Below are positions 1 to 13,068 of a stretch of DNA of 64,000 nucleotides, piece by piece. A program made the position numbers and the translations under genes. A model generated the notes under the pieces. That model had not been told where the DNA came from. It made no database searches and worked only from the letters and a program-made list of their open reading frames with translations. The stretch is from the NCBI GenBank assembly GCA_012295275.1, contig CM022670.1, forward strand, positions 19,533,698 to 19,597,697, in the 5' to 3' direction. Each line of letters begins with the position of its first letter. The first letter of the stretch is position 1. The stretch is from Chrysomallon squamiferum. Taxonomy: Eukaryota > Mollusca > Gastropoda > Neomphalida > Peltospiridae.

Positions 1-175
1 GTCAGAAAAACAAAACCTATTCTTTCTGGACCTGTACTTGTGCACTGCAGGTATATAACTGTATCAAAAATAAATGCAGAATAAATATATTATTAAATGG
101 AAATATCTATTTTATCCACCTGATTAGAAATAAAATATAGTAAAAAGAAAGAAAATAATAAAAAGATAGATAGAT

Positions 176-234
<59 letters not shown>

Positions 235-3200
235 GAGCAAGTATGGGAATGTGTTTGTCACTGTGGGGTGAGGTGAGTGAGTCTGGAAAACATAAGATTT
301 TATCAAAATCATTTTTCTTGTAATGCTTTCCTACACCTCTGTTTTATCCTAATTTCTGTTTTGAAAATACTTTTCAGTGCTGGCGTGGGTCGAACAGGAA
401 CCTACATAGCTCTGGACGTCCTTGTAGATGAAATGGAAGCTACAGGACGTGTTGATACTAAAAAAGTCATGAAACAAATGAGAGACCAGCGCAAAGGACT
501 TGTGCAGACTAAGGTGACATACTTAAACCTAATTCTCCTCATTTATAAAATATCATTAATTTTTCTTGTATCTTTTAAACTGTGATGCCAGAATGGTATT
601 ATGATGGAGTACTGACCTTTACATCTATTTATATACTTGTTTATGTTTTCATTTAACAGAGAAACAAAAAAACGGATTTTTAAACTCACACATATATTAA
701 CATTGCATACTTTTTGAATATTGTATAATTATATTATATATTACATGTAAAATACATTGGATATATTCATTATGTGCATTGTGGTAAAACTGATTTAAGC
801 CTACAACATTTTCTTGGAAATTGCTTTAACTTATTTATAAATGGGACTTTTATTGTTTACAATAGTTTGCTGCACAATATTTAAATTTGTCAATTTATTA
901 TCATCTGTAAGTACTTATCTAAAAATGTATGAAATAATTTTACTATTTAAATTTATTTGAACATTTTAAAAATAAATAAATGATTCAGCCTTGCTATAGA
1001 AATTATGTTATATTAACAGGAACAGTATGAAATGATATTCATCGCTCTTCTTAACATGGCTGAATTTGGCAACACTAGTGTGGATGCTCCAGACTTTTTC
1101 AAGAATTACCCAAACCAAAAAGGCTCAATGAAAATGGGAAACAAAACTGTTAACAAATTAGCTCTGGTAAAGTATCTAAAGCATTTGAGAGGTATTCTCA
1201 TGAATAAAATAGTTAAAATTTCAGTTTTTTTACACAATCATTTCATCTTTATGGATTCTGTTTTTGTTTTAATATAAACTACTCTAGTATTTATGATGAA
1301 AAATAGTTTTGGACAGTATACTAACCAGTATTTGTTTTCTTTGAACTTTTAGGAAATTGTGAAACTAAATGGCACTTCTTACACAGGTTAGTCTCTTTGT
1401 TTCTCTCTACACATACACAGCAAATACATATAAACTGACTAAAATATCATTATTTCTGACAGTTATAAGCAGCTGATATTTTCCTGAAGTTCACATTCAG
1501 TAATTAATTTCTCTTTACAATTTAATTTCTTGGATTAAAATTTGTTCTTAAATTTTAACATTTTTATAATTTGTAATACCTGATTCAATGAACAAAATGT
1601 AAGCAATTTTATTTCATTGGTATAATTTTTATAAATCATTTTATATAAATGAAAACATTTAACTAAGCCTTATCCCAATGCTGTATCATATGCACACACA
1701 TACAAAGACACACAAACACACATGCATGCATGCAAACGTGTGTGTGTGTGTGTGTGTGTGTTTGTAAATATATATATATATTAATTTCATTTATGTAGCT
1801 TCACCTGACAAGTACAGAGTCTGGGTTTCAGGATGCAGTGACATCTTTGCTACACTTCCACCAGTATGTTTGTTTTTTCTCCTTGAGTTTCTGTGAAATC
1901 TTAGTGTGTCATTAGTTTTAACAAATTTTAGATTTAACAAATTATACAGTAAAATATAGGTGACTAATTATTAGCGTTTACTATAATTAACATCTTTATA
2001 TTACAGCTTTTGGTTTTATTTGTGAGTAATCAGTTACATATAAATTAATCAACTGTTTTTTATGGAATAAGATAAAGTTAAGAATTTTGTTATACACTGT
2101 GCATAGTTATTTTAATATCTGGAATTAAGAGTAAAAATTTAATATTTATTTGTAGTCAAAACTGAGGAACCAGGGATACCTGCTGACACCAGAACCTAAT
2201 GGATCAGAAGAAAGTTTTTGGAAACTGGTGACTGAAAATGACTCTTATACAATCATTACACTGAGTTCCAAGGTAAAAATCACAGTACACCTGCACTCTA
2301 ATTTACCTTTGTATGCTACACCTATGTGCATGGTATGTGTATGTGTGTTTGTTTTGTATATGTGTATAAAGTATGGATGCTTTTGTTGTGTATCTACAAG
2401 TATGTGTGTATGTGTGTGTACTTTTATGTGAGTTTATCTGTTATAATTTTACATGATATTAGAATAATAGCTGATGTAATTTTGTTATTTTCATTGAACA
2501 GAATCTTCTTTTCTTTTTTTTCTTCTTCTTTTTTTTATTTTTCACATTAAACTTGATAGAAATTCTTAGAGAGCTTGTTTGATAAAATTATTTATTTATT
2601 CAAATAATGCTATTTATAAAAATTTACATGAAATCAAGACTGCGATGAAACTGTTTCCAAAAACAAGTCAGAACATAACATTTGGCAAAACCACAGTCAC
2701 TGCTCTTCGACAGACATCAATCATCCACGAAATAACAGAAACAACACTTCAAGTTGAAAATAAGGTAATGAAATAAATCTGTATGTGTGATCTAAATTAA
2801 ATATCATTTTCATATGTTTATACTATAATAAACATATATATAATTTTTTGATGTTCATCTATAGGCATTATTTACGATTATTAATAGATATCTGAATATT
2901 CATTATTTATATTTATAATGTTTAACTTAGATATATATAATATTTGCAGAATTATTTGTAGGCTTTACATATATTTATAAATGATAATATTCATGTACAC
3001 ATATGTGGGCATTATTTGTAATTATAATTATTAATATAGAACTATCCTAGCTTAGATGATTTAAACACTGTATTTGTTTGTATTAATAACAGGGTGATCC
3101 AATTAAGAGAGAAATACAACATTACACTATTAGTGGATGGTCACCTACCACAGATTCTGCTACACTGATATCTTGTCTGTCAACAATAACAGAACAGATA

Positions 3201-3915
3201 CACAAACAAGAGAGCAAACTGAGATCACATCCTGTGACTATCACTTACAGGTATTAATCCCTTACAAAAAAGCCATGTGCATTTGATATCTAACCTATTG
3301 TATCACACTTATAAAACCATTCATTAATTGTATCATGTTATGTCCAGTATAAAACAGTAATTGCTCATTTCATAATTTTTAATTACAGAGATTCTGAAGC
3401 CAAAAATGCCATAATTCTGTGCATATCAAATGAAATCATGACAGGAATAAAGGTGGACAAAGAAGTGGAAATATTTAACAACATCAGAAGATTTCAAGCT
3501 GTGCTGCCAAATATCCAGTTTAACAAAGTAATCCTGACACTCAGATATTTAACAACAATGATTTTGTCTCTGAATGTTTTTCAGTGTGCTGTACACCATA
3601 TGAGATTTTCTTTTGTTATATAAGCATAATACACCATACTAATGCTGTGTTAATAAATTATATTTTGTACTAATAATATTCCTGGTTCTAAATAGCACTA
3701 TTTTGACATTTCATAATTATACTGATATTTGTGAAAACACTTTTAAGTACTTTTGAAATAATTATTTGCAAAGACATAAGTATAATTTTTTTTCAATATT
3801 TTATTCATAAATATAATATAGATTTTTTCTTCATATATTTCAGGAGGACTTTACATTTTTCTGCAACATGGTTCTTTTCAACCTTGAATCATCTTCAGTA
3901 TATGCCAACTGTTGA
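1..3915 (+). CDS. Receptor-type tyrosine phosphatase, 3' part (gene A; 5' end outside window)
   Basis: Exons: 1-50, 378-513, 1020-1166, 1353-1386, 1799-1863, 2156-2272, 2639-2764, 3093-3250, 3389-3527, 3844-3915 (TGA at 3913). All junctions are GT-AG and phases agree. The first exon ends inside the PTP signature: VHCS is split AG|T, and the next exon continues AGVGRTG, so D1 has the catalytic Cys and Arg and should remove phosphate from tyrosine on cytoplasmic partners. D2 follows but its P-loop reads [12 protein letters not shown]: Cys is Tyr and Arg is Lys, so D2 should be catalytically dead. The protein is nearly identical to gene B (25375-29629), with a few substitutions (for example GRVDT/GRVDI, VENK/VENE, QFNK/QFTK) and no stop, so it looks functional. 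The acceptor of the 2639 exon has a poor pyrimidine tract and is the least certain junction. The ectodomain is not visible here. Confidence 0.9.
175..230. repeat. GA microsatellite in a gene A intron
   Basis: Almost pure GA; the same intron in gene B (25425-25710) has only a few GA units, so it expanded in A. Confidence 0.9.
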
Positions 3916-4366
3916 CTGACTTTCACAACCATTCTGAAAACATTATACAAGTTGTTTGCATTACGCAATATTAAAAACAATGCATATTATTATCAAACTA
4001 TTAACCAGTTTTGAATTTTTTTGTGTATATATAAATAGTTTTAGATCTTCTCATATTTAATATATATATATACTATTAGTATAATAAAAATGTCTAGAGT
4101 ATGGGTATATCTATTTTATTCTAGAAATGACTTAATGTGATGTTGACTGACTTTCACAACCATTCTGAAAACATTATACAAGTTGTTTGCATTACACAAT
4201 ATTAAAAACAATGCATATTATTATCAAACTATTAACCAGTTTTGAATTGTTTTAGGTATATATAAATAGCTTTAGAACTTTGCATATTTAATATATACTA
4301 TTAGTATAATAAAAATGTCTAGGGTATGGGTATATCTATTTTATTCTAGAAATGACTTAATGTGAT
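3911..4366 (+). repeat. 231-bp tandem duplication in gene A 3' UTR
   Basis: The segment starting at 3911, which includes the TGA stop and the following UTR, recurs from 4142 with only a few differences. The equivalent place in gene B (from 29625) has a single copy, so the duplication happened after A and B separated. Confidence 0.85.
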
Positions 4367-4457
4367 AATACAACTAATGGAAATCCCTGTGACAAATGTG
4401 TTAAACCAGTGAATTAATCATTTATTCCATCAGGAAAGACATCTGTTGTGAACCTTC

Positions 4458-4463
4458 AATAAA
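4458..4463 (+). promoter_or_regulatory. Likely polyadenylation signal of gene A
   Basis: AATAAA in a segment shared with gene B, about 540 nt after the stop. The extra distance compared with gene B comes from the 231-bp UTR duplication. Confidence 0.55.
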
Positions 4464-4469
4464 ATGTCA

Positions 4470-7400
4470 AATTACAGAAATTTTAAATTTATTTTATGTT
4501 CTACTCAGAAGCTTTGATGATTTTTAAGAAATGAAATTAAGAACAAATGATTAGGAGTAGATCAGATCTTCAAATAACCATCTGTTGATTCTGAACTGTT
4601 GCCTCAGTCCATGCAACTGTAACTGATACTAATAATGTTTTATTAAATTTTGTAATTGTTAGACTATGATACTTCCTCCTAGTCTGTTATGAGAAACACA
4701 GTAAACATGACACTGGTATAGATTATATTTTGTAAATAACAGACCAGTTAGTTACAGATAATAAAAAAATATTTAAAAACATTACTAATACAGTAATATA
4801 TAAATATATTTGTTAGTCTATATTTTATATAATTAATTTCTTGTTACTAATTAAATAATATTATAAAATTTGGTTGAGACTGTTTTCATTTTTAGATATA
4901 TGTTCTAATGCATTGGATACACTTAGCCATACCAGAGATAAATACATGCTAATGCACTCATGCATATATGTACACATATATAACAGATACAACACACACA
5001 CACACATATACTATGTGATATCTCAGGTAGCTATTAGCATTACTGAAATGTGGGTACTAGTAATATTAAAGGTGGGAAATATCACATAGATATTAAAAAT
5101 ATATAAGGTAGTTATTAATGATTTCAAAGGCAGGCATTAGTGATATCTCAGGTTGATGTTATAGAAATTATGTTTAGGTATAGCTATACACCAGAAGCAT
5201 GTAAGCGTAACTTAAAATTAAAATAAAGTATTTTTACATTTAGCCATTCAATATTTGTAAATGAAAAAAAAAGAAAAAAATATTCTTAAATTTAATGAAT
5301 ACATTCTGCTAATTCATATTTATTTATTTATTAATATATTAATGTATTTGTTGCTACTGTTTTAAATATAATTATTTAAAGTTTGAAATATTCAACTGAA
5401 TATATATATATATATATCTCAGAACATATTAAATCTAAGTCAGTAATCTTAATTTTAAAAGATATAAATGTGAAGTATTTAATTAGTTAAAAACATATGC
5501 AAACAGAAAAAGTTTGTGGAATAATAGGTGTACTAAAAAAATAATACTTTAAAAAAATTGCTAATCCCACTGACAAATTACACTAAAATTATTATATATG
5601 ATCGACCAATTGTTCCAAATTTGGTTCACTTTGTCTGACTCTCGCATATTTATATGCATACACATACACATACATATGAATATACATATAACAATAAACA
5701 TATATACATACATACATATGTACTCACAAATACATATACATACGTACACACATATACACATATACACTCAAATACACATACACATACGGTCACATACATG
5801 TATGTCCAAAGGGAGACAAATCTAACGATACTAGTTGAAAGTACATTCATAAAGTTACGAATTCCTGAATTCCAGTGCTTTTTCATTTATATGAACAGTA
5901 AGCATGCTCTTTAGTCATTGCTGAAAATTCCCTAAAGCTTGCTGTGATTCTCGGTGATAATCACTGAACGTAACTTGCTTTGTGTTTAATAAAACAGCAT
6001 TCCAAGAAAGCTTCACTATTCTCTTTATTGTTTATAAAATTCGTCACTGGTTATGTAAGGTTAGTAAGCTGTCTATCTCATCTTTTTATATACTCACAGA
6101 CTTGCGTATATACTTACATATATATACACATATGTATGATAGATATGCATGCTCACACCCAGACACACACAAACACACATACATATACATACATATACCT
6201 CCATAGATATACACACAAGTATACATACGCACACATACATGCATACATACACACACACACATACATATATACAAATCAAGAAATTGTTATTGTGTTTTGA
6301 GATTCATAAAAAAATTGCAAAAAGAGAATATTTTTATGACAAACTTTACAGTATACTGTGATATTAAGAAAACCGCAAAAAACTTCCCTGTTGATAAGAA
6401 AACCTGTTGAACTGGGTTTTTTTTGTTGGTTTTTTGTTTGTAAGGTGTTTCTTTATTACTCTCTTTAATTATCTGAACACACACACACACAAACATGTAC
6501 ACAAACTCAAAAAACACATATATACATATATAATACATACATGCATACGGAGATTAAAACAAAAATAAGAAAAAAGAAAAAGAAATCAAAGAACACCTCA
6601 TAAATATAGTAAGTAATACAATATTTTGTTAAAATTTACACTGGGAGAAAGCGAGAGAGAGACACAAAGAGACAGAAAGAGAGTGTAAATATATACCTTG
6701 GTTAATGTAAACATACAAAAAATATCTTCTCAGGCAAATAAAGAATTAAGGTAACATCACCATTTCTTTATTTATTTAAATAGACGGATATTTATCTGTC
6801 ATTTACAGATATGCTTTTGCATCGTTTGTATTTTATATATCTTTAATTTGATGTAATAAAAAATATATTCCTGCCAAGTCAAAAGAAATAAGTCTGTGTG
6901 CTTATTGTTAAACAGATGTATGCAAAATAAACAGCCAATATGTACAAACACTTTGTCTATATTCAATACAATGTTTGGATTTTGAGTTAAAATATATATA
7001 TTTTTATATCTTTGTTTGCATTTTGTCAACATATATATATATATATATATATTTGATGTTTAATTATTATTGTATTTCCTTGAATTGTATTTCCTAGTAG
7101 TTACCTATACTGAAAAATATATCCCTGAATGGGGGATAATTAAGAGATGACAAGATTGCAATACATTTTTTACCATTTATAATGTTTAGAATACAATACA
7201 ATATGTAATTTGGTGAAGTAATTAAAAAAAAAAAAAAAAAGATTAACTATCATCATGTTATGCATGCCTTTGATATGAAGATTACAGACTGAATACATAT
7301 AAAATACATTAAACCAATTATCTAAACACATCGTATTACTTCATATGAATATGTGTGTTGTTTTTGTCTACATAACATTATGTTTCAAAATATCATGGAT

Positions 7401-7540
7401 CTCATTTTTATAATATGATAATCCTACAGATAATAGTAAATGAAACGGTATGTTTTTTCAGTTTTTATTTCTGTACTGTTTAAATTTTATTTTAGAAATA
7501 TAGAAAGAGAATGTTTCTTTTGATAGAAAATGTCAGTTTG
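4470..7540. other. Intergenic flank, no gene seen
   Basis: AT-rich non-coding DNA with TACA/CACA tracts around 5650-5800 and 6100-6275. Open frames here are translations of microsatellites. The stretch aligns with about 29950-33020 downstream of gene B and is part of the large duplicated block. Confidence 0.75.
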
Positions 7541-8161
7541 TATCTTTCTTCAGTTTGAGAGTGGTGGAAAAAGAATAAAAATGGCTGTAGATTGGAACAA
7601 TACTCAGTGTTTGTGGTATTTTTGTGTCTATTCCACATATGTAAAAGACATTTGGAAATGACTGTACAAGAGGTAATAGTACTCTAGAATATATATGTTG
7701 AATACTTCTCATAATTATATTGTTTCTTAAAAACACACAAAATTATTTAAAAAAAAAAACACAAAAATACAACACAACAAGTTGAAAAGAAAAACCTTTT
7801 GTTATTCAGAGCATACAGTTAGTGAAACATGTTTCAACTCATACAATACATGATGTTTCCTCATCTTATAGTGATCTGAAATAAAAATCTTCATGATACA
7901 TTTGTACAGGTAACTTTGTCTATGTTTCATTATATGAAATATATACTTCAGACTGAGCATTAACAAATCTATACTGAATATTTGACAACATAAGTGTATT
8001 TCAGTAGGGTAAAATATCACTTTGTTTTTAAATATTCATCAAATTGTAAGTATTTAATTGTAATCGTTGTGTTAATAAAACAGTCTTCTGTATTACTGAT
8101 GTATGTAGAATTATTTGTAATTCATTACTTTCCTCAGATGTGAATGAATGTCTTAAGAAGA
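7541..8161 (+). pseudogene. Fossil lectin and EGF exons of a dead receptor gene
   Basis: About 7555-7650 resembles the middle of the lectin exon at 12656-12850 and the relic at 33010-33200 (shared stretches include CTGTAGA and TTTGTGGTAT). It runs straight into GGAAATGACTGTACAAGAG then GTAATA at 7655-7678, which is the end of a laminin-type EGF exon with its donor site; the sequence between them is deleted. At about 8096-8161 the intron end and first codons of the calcium-binding EGF exon at 18107 are recognisable (TTCCTCAG, then DVNECLKK), after which homology stops. No usable reading frame remains. Confidence 0.65.
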
Positions 8162-8169
8162 ACATTTTA

Positions 8170-10150
8170 TTTCTGCTTTGCTTTTTCTTCAGAATCACTA
8201 GGGTACGGGGAGAGCATCCGATTCAAAAATGCGTGGTCTTAGATTCGTATACTGAAGTAGCACTATCCTATTTATTAATTAAGATAAATATATTTTATCA
8301 CTGATGCATTCATCCATTTATCTTTTCACTGAATCATGCACATTCTGCTTGATTTTTATTCTGTTTGTTTTGAAATATACTGCTTGGATTCAGAACAGTA
8401 GCAAACACTGGAAACATGGAAATTAAATTTATCATAGAAAAATGTGTTTTTGAAACCATCACTCTTTTAAATAGAGACAAGTAACAAGTGATACCAACAG
8501 TTTTAATACAATTGCTGAAAAAATGTATTTACTTATTAATAAATTAATAATTGTGCCTTGCATACATGTATAAGATTTACAATAAAATGAATGTTTTGCA
8601 GTGTTGAAAAGCATAAATATTCTCAAATTCCAATTTTTTTTCTTTCTCTTTTTGATTGGAAGATCCATAATTCTAAAACTTAAAAAGATTAATTTTCATA
8701 TTTTGTAATATCTTCAGTTATTCTCAAATGAATTCCAAAGAGAAACGATCAAAATGGGCATGCCTGAACGTGTTTTTCACATCACCCCGAACATCAGTGT
8801 AACTCGCTGAGAACCGATGCAATGAATGTGATCACAAAGGTCTAACTAAATCGTAAACTCTGATCATTAGAGAACTATTCAGTGATGTGTGTAAAAAACC
8901 TGATATTAGTAAACTGCGTTTAAAACCTGTCAGTCATTTATCTGACCTCATGGTGACAGTGTACTTTACTTGATAGGTGTGAATTATATGAAAGCCCCTA
9001 TATTTAAACTGCCTCGTGTTCTGCGACGGATACACCCGCTGACCTATCAGAAAGCGCGCCCGTCGTAGACGTGCTTCACAACAGCTTGCTCTGATTAGCA
9101 CGTTAACATTTTTCATTCATTCATTCAACTGCCTCGTAGTATTGCGATCTCGAGATTGTTGCGCGTTTTTCCGATCGTAAGAATGTGCGGCGCGATCTTA
9201 ACTAGCGCACATTGACAAATCGCGCGGAACAGATACATTGAGAGAGGGATTATAAAACATTTCGTTCGAATATCTATTAACCAGGAATTTTTTAGGGAAT
9301 TTTAATAATAGTTAAAATAAATTACAGATATAATCTGAAACATGAGAATAATTTTACAAATGTAAAATATACAAGACATAACAACTAAAGGGCTGGAAAT
9401 GAAATCATACAATACTTTTTACAAAATGCTTTAAAAATTGTTAAGATAACGAAAAATAGATACATTTTTAAACTTTATACTAGAAACATATATATATGTT
9501 TAAAGACTATATTTATAATCAGTTCACACAATTAAAACAACAAAAAAACAAAACATCTTTTATCTTTTAGCAGAGGTGTTTATAATATTCAAGCAATCTA
9601 ATTTGTAGTGACTGTTATGCTTCTGTTTCAGATAAATAACATAATAAGTGCTACTAGTCTGTCTGTTTAAAAAATAAATATTCTAGGCCCAACACAGACA
9701 TTAGATGAACTTAAATATTCATTGAAATGTACATTACCACTGCTACTATTGCTGCTATCACTACAGCTACACAGATGTATCAGTATAAAAATACTAGGGG
9801 CAAATGATTCTGAATATCTTCTCTTTTTGGGGGTCAGTGTCGATGAACAAATAAATGTCATGAGTGTAGACTGTACTGAATAGGTAAAGTTAACAGAGAA
9901 GACGTTCTAGGATCAGAGAACATATTTAGAGGATCTGATAAAACAAATATCCACACGTGAGTTATATCTCAGAATACGAGTTTGTAAACTGAGATAGTTT
10001 CTTTTCAAATGCTTTCAATGCAAATAGTCATGTCATTGTTCAGGTCATTTTGAGTAAACGCATTATGTTCTCGTTCAAGTTACTTCCTAGTTGGTAAAAA
10101 TTAAAAAAAAAAATTAAAAAATTAAAACACGACACAGATTACTATACAAC
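8170..10150. other. Upstream region of gene B, no exon recognised
   Basis: Between the fossil exons and the gene B start codon. It holds a CpG-dense patch (8730-9260) and then AT-rich DNA. A promoter and any non-coding first exon of gene B should lie here, but I could not place a transcription start. Confidence 0.5.
8730..9260. promoter_or_regulatory. CpG-dense patch upstream of gene B
   Basis: Far richer in CG dinucleotides than its surroundings, with clusters such as GCGCGCCCGTCG near 9055, TTGCGCG near 9159 and GTGCGGCGCGATC near 9187. AACTGCCTCGT occurs at 9007 and again at 9127, exactly 120 bp apart. The position, 0.9-1.4 kb before the gene B start codon, suits a promoter or distal regulatory island; an inserted element is the alternative. 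Confidence 0.4.
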
Positions 10151-10226
10151 ATGGAGAGAATCGGACTGTTAATGTATCTGTCTATAGTTTTGACACTTGA
10201 AATGAAATTTTTACTAGCTCAATTCG
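10151..10226 (+). CDS. Gene B exon 1: start codon and signal peptide
   Basis: Starts ATGGAGAGAATC in context CAAC-ATG-G. It encodes a short basic start (MERIG) and a hydrophobic run ending FLLA|QF, a plausible signal peptidase site near residue 23. It ends TTCG then GTGAGT, leaving one base to complete the first lectin codon. The 76-nt coding length equals that proposed for gene C exon 1. Confidence 0.85.
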
Positions 10227-11883
10227 GTGAGTTATTGTTATTCTTTTGTAAAATCTATTGGATTTACTATAATTTAAACCGTTAAAAGTTGTTTTTTGAA
10301 ATGTTTTTGAATTATATATCTATATTTCTATACTATCTATATTAAAAATAAATTGAACCAAGATCTTTAGTTGCAATTTCAGAAATGTATTGAATATTTA
10401 AATAGTATTTTGACATAATTAATTAAATTTAAAATCATATAAATGATGTTTATCATAACATTCATCCACCCTATTGCACACACAAAGGACACTCGCGTAC
10501 AGAAACAACAGAGGTACTAAATTAACATAGATCAAGGAGCACCTAACTAATGTTTCACTGAAAGATGATTTGCAAGTAATTCTAATAAATAATTTAATTA
10601 CTAATATAACGAAACTTTGAAGAATTGTGTTTTACTGAATTTAACAGTTGATGTGCAGTTTTACTCTTGGTAACTAGAAAATATAATATTTTCCATTTCC
10701 ATGCCGTGGAAACCTTTAAGTTGCCGTCGCTCTTTCATAAATCCGTTAATATTTTATTCAGTTTCTAAGAAAATATATTTTTCTGCTTCTTATTACTACA
10801 ATTATTACTTTTTAATTATAAGAAATAATGCAGTTAACATGGTTCTCTATATGTTAATTCGTAACGTAAATTCAGTGTATGAAGTCGACTTATTTTTTAC
10901 TTTGTTTTCTATCTCTGTATAATTAATTAATTCTCCTAATTTCTTATTTAGTAAGTCAATGTAGTTTCACATCTGAATATGATTTACTTTCTCAAATTTG
11001 AGTTAAATAAAAAAATTAAATATTTCTCTCTCTTGTTAAAAATACGTATTCACTGAGCTAAAGGAAATTTCTTGTTGGTCATAAATTATTTAGAAAGGAT
11101 TAATAATTTCATTTGATTTTACAACAAAATAAAACAAAATAAAATAAATAAAACAAAAGGAACCAAATGCCAAATAAAAAAGTAATTATCAACTTCCTAA
11201 AACATTCTTACATTTTTACTCTTAAGAGGACACAGTGTTTTTTGATATGGCTGGGTAAGCAATAAGTATGTATTACAGGTTTGTTGGCTGGTGTATTTTT
11301 GTGTCTAGAAATAGATAACAACATACAGTGTTACGTAAATAGTCACGTCGTTAGTTTTCTTTCATATTTTTTAAATGTGTATTACTTTATACATAAAATA
11401 TACTTGGGATGTTGCTGTTGCCTAATTAAATATCTAAATGTTAATTGCTACTGAAAATAAGTTTATTTAATTTTAAGATCTATTTTTTTTATTATTTTGA
11501 TAAGGTTCGCACTTTTAACTTATATTCATCTGACGACAAACAGCAACCTACAGCACGCAGTGGTTTATAAATAAATAATGAATTCTACTTCTTTGTCATC
11601 TAAAGGATATTCAGGTTTTAGATGTTATTCACAGTCCGTAAATCCGAGAAGTTTCTTTACAAACAATTCGGTAAAATGTTAGAATATATTACCAAAAAAA
11701 AGTGTAATTCAAACTTGAACAGTTGGTATGAAAGTAATATTATAAACACAAATAATATAGAAATGTGATTAAGAAGTAAACAGTACATACCAATTAATTT
11801 TTGTGCACTTACTATCAGTTTAAGATATTTCTATTATTACAATTAGAAATTGTGCGTGTGTGAGTTGCTTTTGTATGTGTATT

Positions 11884-11956
<73 letters not shown>

Positions 11957-12164
11957 AGATGTGTGTGTGTGTACATATGTTTTTTGATTTGTCCGTAGCA
12001 TTTTTTTAAAAAGAGAACCATAAAGAAATACGTATTGAGTATAGCTTTGAACGTATGTGATCCTTACGACATAGGATAATAATATTGTTATTTTAGATTC
12101 ATAAATATAACACTGTTAAATATTCAGAAAGAAATATTATAAAAAAAGAAGAAAGAGTGATACT

Positions 12165-12208
<44 letters not shown>

Positions 12209-12469
12209 TAAATAGAAAAAACTCTCTTCAGACACTGATAAATATGTGTATAAATGAATCCAAAGTTTATTGTGTAACTTCGTGTTTGATAAAGTCGCCA
12301 GAGGAGAAATGACATGGATACACACTCGCAGTATTCTAGATTCGAAACCTGACACTAAACATTATATGTAACATAAACCGAGGTTGAGTTATATGTTTTC
12401 ATGACACTATTTCTAAGTAATAACAGTAAATCTTTAGAGTATAAATGATGAATTGACAAAGCTATCCAC

Positions 12470-12513
<44 letters not shown>

Positions 12514-13000
12514 GTTATTATTATTGTTGTTGTTATTGTTAATGTTATTATTTGTATCATTGTTTTTATTATTATTATATGCTCTGGGTTGGTATTAGCT
12601 ATTACTATTTTTCAGGAAAGATTAACTTTGACAACGTGATGTTTAATTTTTGCAGAGAACGTAGATGGTGGGAAATCTACATACATGTCTGGTGGTTACA
12701 GAGCTGATAAAGCTGTGGATGGTGACACGACTCAGTCAAAGTGGTATATTTGTATAGAAACCAGTCTGGGTCAGCGATTTAGCTGGTGGGAAGTCGATCT
12801 GGGTAAAAACTATTTTATACACGAAGTAAGAATTTACTTCAGAACAGACTGTAAGTATAAAATAAGTTTTTATATTTTTGTTATTTAACTAAAGGACTAA
12901 ATATGCATGATATCTTATGTGTGTGTGTGTGTGCGTGCGTGTGTATGTTTGTGTATATAAATATATATATGTGTGTGTGTGTTCGTGTGTGTGTATATGT

Positions 13001-13068
<68 letters not shown>

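Noticed and set aside
1167-1277. Extension of the 1020 exon to 1277
   Set aside because: GTAAAGT at 1167 gives phase-correct joining and equal 147-nt exons in A and B; reading on ends at a stop within the intron.
5561-6300. Overlapping open frames on both strands rich in His/Thr/Tyr/Ile or Cys/Val/Tyr
   Set aside because: They translate TACA/CACA microsatellites and have no domain, splice context or conservation.
8193-8245. tRNA-derived SINE (weak A/B-box-like stretch)
   Set aside because: Only fragments resemble an internal promoter; no cloverleaf and no tail repeat.
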